A DNA stretch of 64,000 nt. Origin: JACVCS01 sp038328575. GTDB lineage: Bacteria; Planctomycetota; Phycisphaerae; Phycisphaerales; UBA1924. Below are positions 17,498 to 25,919 of the stretch, piece after piece. The translations under genes were made by a program, and so were the position numbers. The notes under the pieces are model-generated. The model saw only the letters and a list, made by a program, of their open reading frames with translations. It did not search any database and was not told the DNA's origin. The stretch spans positions 1 to 64,000 of the forward strand of contig JBBQMD010000003.1 in the NCBI GenBank assembly GCA_038328575.1. Reading direction: 5' to 3'. Numbering within the stretch: position 1 is the stretch's first letter; each line of letters begins with the position of its first letter.

Positions 17498-19939
17498 GTG
17501 ATTGAAACCCTGACCCAGCTCGAATGGATGAACGGCCTCTGCGCCGGCGTGTTGAGCGCCAGCTCCGAGCCCGCCGCCATCGCGTCAGGCACTCCCGGGA
17601 CTATCGCCACGCAGCTCGGCAGCGTACAGCCCTTCACCCAGACCGCCCTCCTCATCCCGCTCCTGCCCCTGCTGAGCGTCGTGCTCATCATGTTCTGCGC
17701 GATCTTCCGCGTGAAGAGCAAGCTCCCGGCGTACATCACCGTCGCGTCCCTCACCGTCGCCTTCGGCATCACGGTCTGGGTCTGGCAACAGGTCACCGCG
17801 GCTCCCGCCAACTACGTCTCCTTCGGCTATGAATGGATCAACTTCCGCTGGGGGACCGGGCCCGGCCAGCACTTCGCCGCAAACTTCTCGCTCTACATCG
17901 ATCAGCTCACCTGCTTCTGGATGCTCTTTGTCACCGGCCTGGGTGCCCTCATCGCGCTCTACGCCAGTGAATACATGTCTCACGACGTCGGCCCCGGCTA
18001 CTGCCGCTTCTTCGCGGCGTTCAGCCTCTTCGTCTTCAGCATGGCCTGCCTGGTCATGGGTGACAACCTCCTGCTGCTGTTTCTAGGCTGGGAGGGCGTC
18101 GGCCTCTGCTCCTACCTGCTCATCGGATACTTCTATAAGAAGCCCGTCGCGGTCGAAGCCGCCAAAAAAGCCTTTATCGTCAACCGCATCGGCGACCTAG
18201 GGCTTTTGATGGGCATCCTGACGACGTTCGCCGTCTTCGGCAGCGTCGAGTATCGCGAGATCTTCCAAGCCATCCACGACGGCAAGACCGCGGCCGGGGT
18301 TTCCCTTGGGGGTCACTGGGCCCAGTGGGTGATCCCGATTCTGCTCACCGCTGGCGCGTTTGGTAAGTCCGCCCAGATCTTCTTCTACGTCTGGCTGCCG
18401 GACGCGATGGAAGGCCCGACGCCCGTCTCGGCGCTGATCCACGCCGCGACGATGGTGACCGCTGGCGTCTACCTGATCGCGCGCATGTACCCGGTCTTCA
18501 CGATGGACGAGGTGAAGCTCGTGCTGTCGTTTGTCGCCTGGTCCGGCGCGATCACGGCGTTCTGGGCCGCGACCATCGCCATGGCCCAGTATGACATCAA
18601 GCGGATCATGGGCTACAGCACGATCTCGCAGCTTGGCTTCATGTTCGCGGGCCTGGGCGTGTTGACGACCACGGGGGCGGCGTACCACGTCTTCACCCAC
18701 GCGTTCTTCAAGGCCACGCTCTTCCTGTGTTGCGGCGCCGTGATGCACGGCTTCGCCGGCCAGCTCGACCTGCGCAAGCTCTCGGGCGTCGCCAGGATGA
18801 AGGGCTGGGGCATCGTCGGCCTCGCCATGCTCATCGGCTGCCTGAATCTCGCCGGCATCCCCGGCATGGCTGGTTACTTCAGCAAGGACATGATCCTCGC
18901 TCAGGCGTTCACGACGCCGGAAGAGACCATCCTCGGCTCGAGCCTCGTCGGCTGGCTCCTGCTGGTCACCGCCCTGATCACGGCGTACTACACCTTTCGC
19001 GTCTTCTTCCGCGTCTTCGTCGGCCCGCAGCATTATGAGCCGGGCGATGAACTTCACTCGGCGCACGATGACCACGGTCACGCGGATGGTCACGGGCACG
19101 GCGCGTCGGCGGATGCTGCTGCTGGGCATGGGCAGGCCGGGAGCGCAGGGACCCGCCTCGGAGAGGCGGGCCATCACGATGCATCGGGCCAACATGACTT
19201 CCACCCGCATGCGCCGGGCTGGGCGATCAACTTTGTCCTGGTCGTCCTGGCGCTGGCCAGCCTCGCTGCGGCGGGTGCGTACTTCATCAAGTCCGAGGAC
19301 CACGGCTGGACCGGCTCGATGCTCAAGAACTCCAGCGCCGCGTACCTCGCGCCGGGCAAGCATCACGACGCGTCGCACGCGACCCCGCACGCGGACCCGC
19401 TCACTGAGAACACCGCTATCTCCGGCACCGCCGCTGATGGCCACGCCCCGGCGACGCGCGCCGACACGACCGCGGCCAATCTTCCCTCCCCCAGCGCACA
19501 CGCCGAACTTGGCACGTTCCTCGGCTTCGATCCGCACAAGGCCATGTACTTCGTCAGCGGCGCCCTGGCGCTTCTGGGCATCTTCATCGCCTATCTGCTG
19601 CACTATCGCGGGCGCACCGTCGCCGCCACCAGCCCCGGCGCAGAGGCCGTGATGAAGTGGCCGGTGATCCGCATGCTCGGGCCCGGCGCCCGCCGGAAGT
19701 GGTACGTTGACGAGATCTACAACTTCACCATCCGCGTCCCGCTGCTGGTCGCTGCCCACATCTTCCACATCATCGACAAGCTCCTGGTTGACGGCGTGGT
19801 CAACCTCGCCGGCTCGCTTCCCTTTGCCACCGGCCACGGCGTGCGACCGAGTCAGTCAGGCATCGTCAACTCCTACGCCGTCGCCATGGGCATCGGCATC
19901 GGACTGGTAGTACTCATTGCAGTGTTGGCGATGAACTAA
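17498..19939 (+). CDS. nuoL: NADH-quinone oxidoreductase subunit L with His-rich insertion
   Basis: 813 aa, against a typical 610-660. Antiporter-like core blocks are present, including FLGWEGVGLCSYLLIGYF, FVNRIGDLG-like AFIVNRIGDLGLL, LPDAMEGPTPVSALIHAATM and YDIKRIMGYSTISQLGFMF. After the core a hydrophilic region holds His/Asp/Gly-rich sequence (HDDHGHADGHGHG, DNA about 19052-19215). A second linker (19355-19510) precedes the last membrane helices. GTG 17498 is favoured by CGAAAGG just upstream. The long lateral helix expected at the C-terminus ends in VVLIAVLAMN. It is the distal proton-pumping subunit. Confidence 0.93.
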   Translation: MIETLTQLEWMNGLCAGVLSASSEPAAIASGTPGTIATQLGSVQPFTQTALLIPLLPLLSVVLIMFCAIFRVKSKLPAYITVASLTVAFGITVWVWQQVTAAPANYVSFGYEWINFRWGTGPGQHFAANFSLYIDQLTCFWMLFVTGLGALIALYASEYMSHDVGPGYCRFFAAFSLFVFSMACLVMGDNLLLLFLGWEGVGLCSYLLIGYFYKKPVAVEAAKKAFIVNRIGDLGLLMGILTTFAVFGSVEYREIFQAIHDGKTAAGVSLGGHWAQWVIPILLTAGAFGKSAQIFFYVWLPDAMEGPTPVSALIHAATMVTAGVYLIARMYPVFTMDEVKLVLSFVAWSGAITAFWAATIAMAQYDIKRIMGYSTISQLGFMFAGLGVLTTTGAAYHVFTHAFFKATLFLCCGAVMHGFAGQLDLRKLSGVARMKGWGIVGLAMLIGCLNLAGIPGMAGYFSKDMILAQAFTTPEETILGSSLVGWLLLVTALITAYYTFRVFFRVFVGPQHYEPGDELHSAHDDHGHADGHGHGASADAAAGHGQAGSAGTRLGEAGHHDASGQHDFHPHAPGWAINFVLVVLALASLAAAGAYFIKSEDHGWTGSMLKNSSAAYLAPGKHHDASHATPHADPLTENTAISGTAADGHAPATRADTTAANLPSPSAHAELGTFLGFDPHKAMYFVSGALALLGIFIAYLLHYRGRTVAATSPGAEAVMKWPVIRMLGPGARRKWYVDEIYNFTIRVPLLVAAHIFHIIDKLLVDGVVNLAGSLPFATGHGVRPSQSGIVNSYAVAMGIGIGLVVLIAVLAMN

Positions 19940-20062
19940 CCGTCCGCCCTCAGGCCTCAGCAAAGCACGCCAGCCAAACACACGCGTCACGCTTCCAGTC
20001 CTCAGTCCCAAGTCTCCAGTCCTCGGTTCCAAGTCTCCTGCCTTGCCGCTTTCAGAACCACC
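19940..20062. repeat. low-complexity spacer between nuoL and nuoM
   Basis: From about 19989 to 20040 the spacer is built of degenerate CAGTCCTC / CCAAGTCTC units. It is a mid-operon low-complexity array like that between nuoK and nuoL but of different sequence. No clear Shine-Dalgarno precedes nuoM. Confidence 0.7.
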
Positions 20063-21856
20063 ATGCTGCTCTCGCTGATGCTCATCCCGCTCGTAGCCGC
20101 TGCGCTTGTGCCGTTGGTGTCCAAGAAGCATGTGCCGTGGATCGCGCTGCTGGGCACGCTGGCGCCGATGGTGCCGGTCGGGATGCTCCTGGCATCGCAC
20201 CCGTGGTTTGCCGATGCGACCAACGCCGCGGCCCCAGCGATGATCCGCATCACCGAGTCGCACGGCTCCTGGTTCGCGGATCTGGGCATCGCCTTCAACC
20301 TGCGGATCGACGGGCTCTCGATGGCGCTGGTCGCGCTCACGGCGCTGCTGGGCCCGCTCTGCGTGCTCGGCTCTTGGACCGCCATCAACCAGCACGTCCG
20401 CACGTTCTATGGCTGGCTGCTCGTGCTCCAGAGCGCGATGTACGGTGTCTTCTGCGCCCAGGACCTGATCATCTTCTACATCTGCTTCGAGTTCACGCTC
20501 GTGCCGATGTTCGTGCTCATCAGCCTGTTCGGTTCCAGCAACCGCAAGGCCGCGGCCGTCAAGTTCTTCATGTACACCTTCACCGGCTCGGTGATCGCGC
20601 TTGCCGGCCTGGCCTATGTCGCATGGTTCCACGCGACACAGATCGCGCCGACGCTGACCGCTGGCGGAGGCTGGACGTTCGACATCCCGACACTGATGAG
20701 CAGCGCCCAGCGCATGCCGGCGCAGACGCAGGCGTGGGTCTTCGGCGCGATGATGCTCGGTTTCGCCGTCAAGGTTCCGTTGTTCCCGCTGCACACCTGG
20801 CTGCCGCTGGCCCACACCGAAGCGCCGACCGCCGGCTCGGTCGTGCTCGCGGGCGTGCTGCTGAAGCTGGGCACCTACGCGATCTTCACCTTCGCGGTCC
20901 CCTTCACGCCATTGGCGACCATCGCCCACGCGCCGCTGATCGGCATGCTGGCAATCCTGGGGATCCTCGTCGGCGGGCTGATCTGCTGGGTGCAGACGGA
21001 TGTCAAGAAGCTCGTCGCATACTCGTCGGTCGCCCACCTGGGCTTCTGCATGCTGGGCATGTTCGCGCTGAACACCGCCGGCCTGCAGGGCTCGGTGCTC
21101 TACATGATCAACCACGGGCTCTCCACCGGGGCTCTCTTCCTCTGCATCGGCTTCATGTACGAGCGATATCACACGCGCTCGATGCACGAGGTCGGCGGCC
21201 TCGCCGCCCGCATGCCCATCTGGGCGACGTTCACCGTCTTCTTCAGCATGGCCTCGGTCGGCCTGCCCGGGCTCAATGGTTTCGTCTCGGAGTTTCTCTG
21301 CGTCATGGGCGCGTTTCAGGCCAGCGACACCTATCGCCTGGGCCCGGGAATGCAGGGCGCGGGCCTGGGCCCGTGGTACGGCGCGCTGGCCGGCGTTGGC
21401 ATGATCATCGGCGCGATCTACATCCTGTACATGGTCGGACGCGTCGTCTTCGGCCCGCTCAAAGAGCCACCCGGCCACTCGGATCATCACGCACCGGGTC
21501 ACGATGCGCACGGCACGCACAGCGAGCACACGCTCCCGGCGGACCTGACGAGGCGAGAGATCCTGGCGCTGACGCCGCTGGCGATCCTGTGCTTTGCCCT
21601 GGGCGTCTATCCGCGCCCGCTGATGAACATGGTCATGCCCAACGTGCAAGAGCACGTGCGGCTCTTCGAGCAGACGCGCCAAACTCTTCGCGACGACGAA
21701 GCGCGCCTGCGCGTCGAGCGTGACCGCCAGTTGTTCAGCGCACCGGGCGCACCGGCGACCGAGCCCGGCCCCACGCTTGCCCCGGCGACGCCGCCCGCAT
21801 CAACCCCCCCGTCCACGCCCTCCGCACCCGCAATGCCAACGGAGGTCCGCCCGTGA
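20063..21856 (+). CDS. nuoM: NADH-quinone oxidoreductase subunit M with His-rich loop and disordered tail
   Basis: 597 aa, about 90 longer than usual. Diagnostic blocks include ICFEFTLVPMFVLISLFG, VKVPLFPLHTWLPLAHTEAP (TM7 Lys and quinone-arm motif), SVAHLGFCMLGMFALN and GLPGLNGFVSEFL. The extra length comes from a His-rich loop (GHSDHHAPGHDAHGTHSEH, DNA 21473-21532) before the last membrane helix, and a Pro/Ala/Thr-rich tail. The ATG at 20063 gives a normal N-terminal helix. The stop overlaps nuoN (GTGA). Confidence 0.94.
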   Translation: MLLSLMLIPLVAAALVPLVSKKHVPWIALLGTLAPMVPVGMLLASHPWFADATNAAAPAMIRITESHGSWFADLGIAFNLRIDGLSMALVALTALLGPLCVLGSWTAINQHVRTFYGWLLVLQSAMYGVFCAQDLIIFYICFEFTLVPMFVLISLFGSSNRKAAAVKFFMYTFTGSVIALAGLAYVAWFHATQIAPTLTAGGGWTFDIPTLMSSAQRMPAQTQAWVFGAMMLGFAVKVPLFPLHTWLPLAHTEAPTAGSVVLAGVLLKLGTYAIFTFAVPFTPLATIAHAPLIGMLAILGILVGGLICWVQTDVKKLVAYSSVAHLGFCMLGMFALNTAGLQGSVLYMINHGLSTGALFLCIGFMYERYHTRSMHEVGGLAARMPIWATFTVFFSMASVGLPGLNGFVSEFLCVMGAFQASDTYRLGPGMQGAGLGPWYGALAGVGMIIGAIYILYMVGRVVFGPLKEPPGHSDHHAPGHDAHGTHSEHTLPADLTRREILALTPLAILCFALGVYPRPLMNMVMPNVQEHVRLFEQTRQTLRDDEARLRVERDRQLFSAPGAPATEPGPTLAPATPPASTPPSTPSAPAMPTEVRP

Positions 21857-23457
21857 TCGAGAAGCTCCAGACTCTCTGGCCCGAGATCACGCTGTTCATC
21901 GGGGCCTGCGTCGTCATGATCGTCGGCCTCAGCGGCAGCGCCCAGCTCCGGCGCTTGTGCTGGCCCATCAGCGCCGCGGCCCTCATCGCCGCGGGCCTGC
22001 TTGCATACACCACGAATCACCCATCCGCTCACGCACTGCCCAACATCGCGCAATACGGCAAGGTCCTCACCGCCTTTGTCGGCCTCCTGCTCATCTTCGT
22101 CCTGGCCGGCACCGCCGACCGCCAGTACGAAGCCGATATCGAGCGCGGGGCCCTCCGCTTTGATCCGCTTCGCGCCACGCGCGGCGAGTTCTACGCCCTC
22201 TTCCTCTTCTCGCTCATGGGCCTCATGCTCTGCTGCGGGGCCGATGACCTCATCTGGCTCTTCCTGGCGCTCGAGCTCGTCTCTCTGCCGACGTACATCA
22301 TGGTCGCGATCTCGACTTCGCGCAACCGCTCGATGGAAGCCGGCATCAAGTACTTCTTCCTGGGTGCGATGGGGGCCGCCACGTTCCTCTACGGCTTCGC
22401 GCTGATCTACGGCGCCACCGGCGTGACCGGCCTCGCTGAGATCAAGGGCGTGTTCGCTCAGCAGATGGCCAGCCCCGGCGGCATCAACGCCCTGGGCATC
22501 GTCGGGATGATCCTGGCGATCGTGGGCATATCGTTCAAGATCGCCGCGGTGCCGATGCACTTCTACACCCCCGATGTCTACCAGGGCGCAAGCGCCCCGG
22601 TCAGCGCCTTCCTGGCGTTCGTGCCCAAGACCGCGGGCTTCGTCTCCATCCTCCTGCTCACAACCACGCTGGCGTGGATCCCCTCAGCGGATTATCCCGC
22701 CGGCACGCTCCCGCCCAGCATTCACACCGTCCTGTGGATCATGGCGGTGCTGACCATGACCGTCGGCAACACGCTTGCGCTACTCCAGACATCGATCAAG
22801 CGCATTCTCGCCTATTCCTCGATCGCGCACTCGGGCTACATGCTCGTGGGCGTCATCGTCGGCCCCGGCGCCCGCCCGGGTGAGTTCTCAAGCAGCGGCA
22901 TCGCCGCCGTGCTGTTTTACCTGCTGGTCTACGGCGTCATGAACCTCGGCGCGTTCGCGGTCGTCGCTTCGCTACAGCGCCCGGGCAAAGACGGCACAAT
23001 GGAAGAGGTCGATCAGCTCGACGACATCCGCGGGCTCTGCATCAACCGCCCGGTCCTGGGCTGGACGATGGTGATCTGCGCCGCCAGCATGCTGGGCTTG
23101 CCGCCTCTGCTGGGCTTCTTCGGGAAGCTCCCGCTGTTCACCGCCGGCATGGGCGCTGGCCACTACACCCTGGTCATCATCATGGGCATCAACAGCGCCA
23201 TCGGCGCGGTCTACTACCTCCGCCTCGCCGGCTACCCACTCCTAGAACAGCCCGACCTCAGCGGCTCCGCGGCTCAGGTCCGCCCCGTTCACGTCAACGG
23301 CCGCTGGATCGCTGGCTTGCTCAGCGCCGCCGGCGTCATCCTGCTGGTCATCTACCCAATGACCGGCCCGGCGCTCTTCGGCGCCAAATACACCCCCCAG
23401 CTCGAACCGCAGATCCGCCCCGGGTCGATCCAGGCTGTGCCTGTCGCCAAGCACTGA
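21853..23457 (+). CDS. nuoN: NADH-quinone oxidoreductase subunit N
   Basis: 534 aa with about 14 membrane segments. Family blocks include LVSLPTYIMVAIS, GIKYFFLGAMGAA, VPMHFYTPDVYQGASAPVSAFLAFVPK and ILAYSSIAHSGYML. The GTG start at 21853 overlaps the nuoM stop and GGAGG lies at 21841-21845, which fixes it. It is the last gene of the nuoJKLMN group; the following gene is an unrelated hydrolase 83 bases downstream. Length is close to the family norm, unlike J, L and M. Confidence 0.95.
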   Translation: MIEKLQTLWPEITLFIGACVVMIVGLSGSAQLRRLCWPISAAALIAAGLLAYTTNHPSAHALPNIAQYGKVLTAFVGLLLIFVLAGTADRQYEADIERGALRFDPLRATRGEFYALFLFSLMGLMLCCGADDLIWLFLALELVSLPTYIMVAISTSRNRSMEAGIKYFFLGAMGAATFLYGFALIYGATGVTGLAEIKGVFAQQMASPGGINALGIVGMILAIVGISFKIAAVPMHFYTPDVYQGASAPVSAFLAFVPKTAGFVSILLLTTTLAWIPSADYPAGTLPPSIHTVLWIMAVLTMTVGNTLALLQTSIKRILAYSSIAHSGYMLVGVIVGPGARPGEFSSSGIAAVLFYLLVYGVMNLGAFAVVASLQRPGKDGTMEEVDQLDDIRGLCINRPVLGWTMVICAASMLGLPPLLGFFGKLPLFTAGMGAGHYTLVIIMGINSAIGAVYYLRLAGYPLLEQPDLSGSAAQVRPVHVNGRWIAGLLSAAGVILLVIYPMTGPALFGAKYTPQLEPQIRPGSIQAVPVAKH

Positions 23458-23540
23458 GCTGATCGGCCGCCGCAACGTGATCAAATCTTCTGCGCCAGCG
23501 GTGCGAGCCGGATGTCCGGGGCGATCCCGTATCATCGGCC

Positions 23541-25325
23541 ATGCTCCTACCCCCGCGCAAAGCCACACGCACACGCCGCGTCATCGTTGCTGCCACGCTT
23601 CTCAGCCTCGCGGCCGCGCTGAGCACAGCGTGGGCCCAGCCGCCCGCACCAGTTTCACTGCCACCCCAGGGCGATCAGCCCGCCATCACCCCCGCTACGG
23701 CCCTCGTGCCCCCGATCGCGCCAGCAGCGCCCGCTTCGCCGCCGAAGTTTCAGGCGCCGATCACGCCCACGCGCGCCGACCTGGCGCGCGTATTCCTCCA
23801 GCTTGAGCACGCCCTGAGCATCGCGCGCGACGAAACGCCCCGGCAGCGGGCGGAGAACTCAAAGGCGTTCGACGCCCTCACCATGACCTTCTTCAGCGGG
23901 CGCTATGGCGACGTCATCAAGCAACTGCACGCGTTCATCGACAAGGTGGGCGCCGCAAGTCCTGATTCCGATCGCCAGCTCGCGCGATCGCTCCGCGTGT
24001 CGTGCGACCCGCAGGTCATCGCGCTGGACGCGTTCGCGACCGCCAAGGTCACGCTCACATCGATGTACGACGCCGGCGCTGGCGCCGGCCTCGCCGCTCC
24101 CGTCAAGCGCCCGATCACCGTCCGCTTCACGCGCTCCGGCGGCGGGCAATCCGCATCGCTCCGGACCGAGGCAACCATCGAGCCCGCGGGCATGATCAGC
24201 GCCGAGCTGCTGATCGACCTGCCAAAGTCCTTCGCAGGCGCTCCGCCCGGCGTGTACGACGTGAGCGTCGATTTTCAAACCAAGACGAGCGCCGCACCCG
24301 TTGACATCGGGCGCATCGTCATCGCCTCGCGCGCTCCCTCGGCCGACCGTGCCCTGATCACCGAGCGTGCGCAGGCGCTCGAAGCCGCGAACGAACAGGA
24401 GCGCCCGGTCCTGGCCACTGCGGCGCGCCGCGTGCTCGGGCGCGCGAGCCTGCTGACCGACACCCCCTCACCCGACAACTCTTCGGAGTTCATGCTCGAT
24501 TTCTCGCGCCACGTGATCGACTTGAACGCCGAGCTGGACCAGATCGCCGCCGGGATGGACCCGTTCAAGTCGCGCGCTGGCGATTGGTGGGTGCTGCTTT
24601 CCACCGGCCAGTCCACGCTGCCGGCCCGCATCATCGCACCACTAACCACGCTGGCGCCCCCCGCGCTCGCGCCCGGCCCCAAGGCGCCCCTGCTCATCGC
24701 CCTCCACGGCCTCGGCGGCGACGAAAACATGTTCCCCGATGCCTACGGCAACGGCAAGCTCGCTTCGCTCGCAGCGCAGCGCGGCTTCATCCTCGTCTCC
24801 CCGCGTGTTGATCTGATGACCTTCGCATCGCCCAAAGCGCTCGACGCGTTGCTCGACGATCTGGCGACGATGTACGACTTTGATCGTGAGCGCGTCTACG
24901 TCCTGGGTCACAGCATGGGTGCCGGGGCCGGGGCGTTCGCGGCTCGCAACTCCATCACCAAGGTCGCCGGCGTCGCTTGCCTTGCCGGTGGGCTCCAGCG
25001 CCCCGTGGCGCGCCCGGTGGCGCCAATGCTGATCTACGCCGGCGAGCTGGACCCGATCGCGTCGGCCAAGACGCTCAAGGCCGCCGCGCTGGCGTCCAAG
25101 GCCGCGGGGTTCAGTGTTGAGTATCGCGAAGCCGCGAACGAGGGCCACACGCTCATGGTCGCTTCGGTCCTGGACGACGCGGTCGCCTGGCTCCTGGAGC
25201 AGCGGCTGGACCCGCAAGAGCGCCAGCGCTGGCTCGACGCTGACAAGGCCCGCCCCCGTAAAGCCCCGGGGCCGAATCCCGCCGGCGCGCCGGCTGTCCC
25301 CGCACCCACCCCGGCCGCGCCGTGA
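23541..25325 (+). CDS. secreted alpha/beta hydrolase (esterase/phospholipase-like)
   Basis: 594 aa with an Arg-rich signal peptide (residues 1-32, ending around ALSTAWA). An uncharacterised N-terminal half of about 330 residues precedes a C-terminal alpha/beta hydrolase. The oxyanion strand reads ALHGLGGDENMF and the nucleophile elbow LGHSMGAGAG (GxSxG serine). The likely acid is in GELDPIASAK and the histidine in NEGHTLMVA, so the triad looks complete. It resembles the dienelactone-hydrolase/feruloyl-esterase type group common in planctomycetes. The C-terminal tail is Pro/Ala-rich. The substrate is unknown; it is probably periplasmic. Confidence 0.82.
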   Translation: MLLPPRKATRTRRVIVAATLLSLAAALSTAWAQPPAPVSLPPQGDQPAITPATALVPPIAPAAPASPPKFQAPITPTRADLARVFLQLEHALSIARDETPRQRAENSKAFDALTMTFFSGRYGDVIKQLHAFIDKVGAASPDSDRQLARSLRVSCDPQVIALDAFATAKVTLTSMYDAGAGAGLAAPVKRPITVRFTRSGGGQSASLRTEATIEPAGMISAELLIDLPKSFAGAPPGVYDVSVDFQTKTSAAPVDIGRIVIASRAPSADRALITERAQALEAANEQERPVLATAARRVLGRASLLTDTPSPDNSSEFMLDFSRHVIDLNAELDQIAAGMDPFKSRAGDWWVLLSTGQSTLPARIIAPLTTLAPPALAPGPKAPLLIALHGLGGDENMFPDAYGNGKLASLAAQRGFILVSPRVDLMTFASPKALDALLDDLATMYDFDRERVYVLGHSMGAGAGAFAARNSITKVAGVACLAGGLQRPVARPVAPMLIYAGELDPIASAKTLKAAALASKAAGFSVEYREAANEGHTLMVASVLDDAVAWLLEQRLDPQERQRWLDADKARPRKAPGPNPAGAPAVPAPTPAAP

Positions 25326-25401
25326 GCCCGCCTGCGTCGATGAATCACATTCTGTCGCGAGATGGCGACGTCGTCACCGCAATCTGATATGCTCCACGCG
25401 A

Positions 25402-25842
25402 ATGACATCAACTCTCGCGTACACGAAGCCGTGGATGCCCTATTGCATGTTGTTTGCGGGGGTATACAACCTTGCATGGGGCGCGTTCGTCGTGCTCATG
25501 CCCAAAGCGTTGTTTGAACTGCTCAACGTGCCAGAGGCGCAGTGGCCCAATGACACGGGCTTTGCGATCTGGCAGTGCCTGGGCATGGTGATCGGCGTCT
25601 TCGGCATCGGCTACCTCGCGGCCGCGACCAGCCCGCTCAAGCATTGGCCCATCGTTCTCGTGGGCCTGCTGGGCAAAGTCTTCGGGCCGATCGGGTTCGT
25701 GCAGGCCGCGCTCATCAACAAGACGTTCCCAATAGAGTTCGGCTGGACGATCATCACCAACGACCTGATCTGGTGGCTGCCCTTCGGCTTCATTCTCTAC
25801 GCCGCCTTCCGCGCCCGGCGCGACCGAATCATCACGGCGTAG
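25402..25842 (+). CDS. small four-TM membrane protein
   Basis: 146 aa with four hydrophobic segments: MLFAGVYNLAWGAFVVL, CLGMVIGVFGIGYLAA, IVLVGLLGKVFGPIGF and LIWWLPFGFILYAAF. The ATG at 25402 begins just before the first helix; a longer in-frame reading would run into the preceding gene in another frame and is rejected. It looks like a family of short membrane proteins seen in planctomycetes and other groups that has no assigned function. It stands alone between the hydrolase and the convergent OGT cluster. Confidence 0.75.
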   Translation: MTSTLAYTKPWMPYCMLFAGVYNLAWGAFVVLMPKALFELLNVPEAQWPNDTGFAIWQCLGMVIGVFGIGYLAAATSPLKHWPIVLVGLLGKVFGPIGFVQAALINKTFPIEFGWTIITNDLIWWLPFGFILYAAFRARRDRIITA

Positions 25843-25886
25843 CAATCCCAGCCTCAGTTCCGCACTGCTCATCGCGCGCTTGTGGT

Positions 25887-25914
25887 TTGCCGATTGCCGA
25901 TTGCCGATTGCCGT
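25887..25914. repeat. GATTGCC heptad array
   Basis: About four tandem copies of GATTGCC fill most of the short convergent gap between the four-TM protein gene and the first OGT-like gene. It is the same heptad found in three arrays around the ferredoxin gene. Confidence 0.85.
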
Positions 25915-25919
25915 CCCCC

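Noticed and set aside
18197..21682. Long minus-strand open frames opposite nuoL and nuoM
   Set aside because: Low-complexity, charged translations with no family features, antisense to strongly conserved complex I genes.
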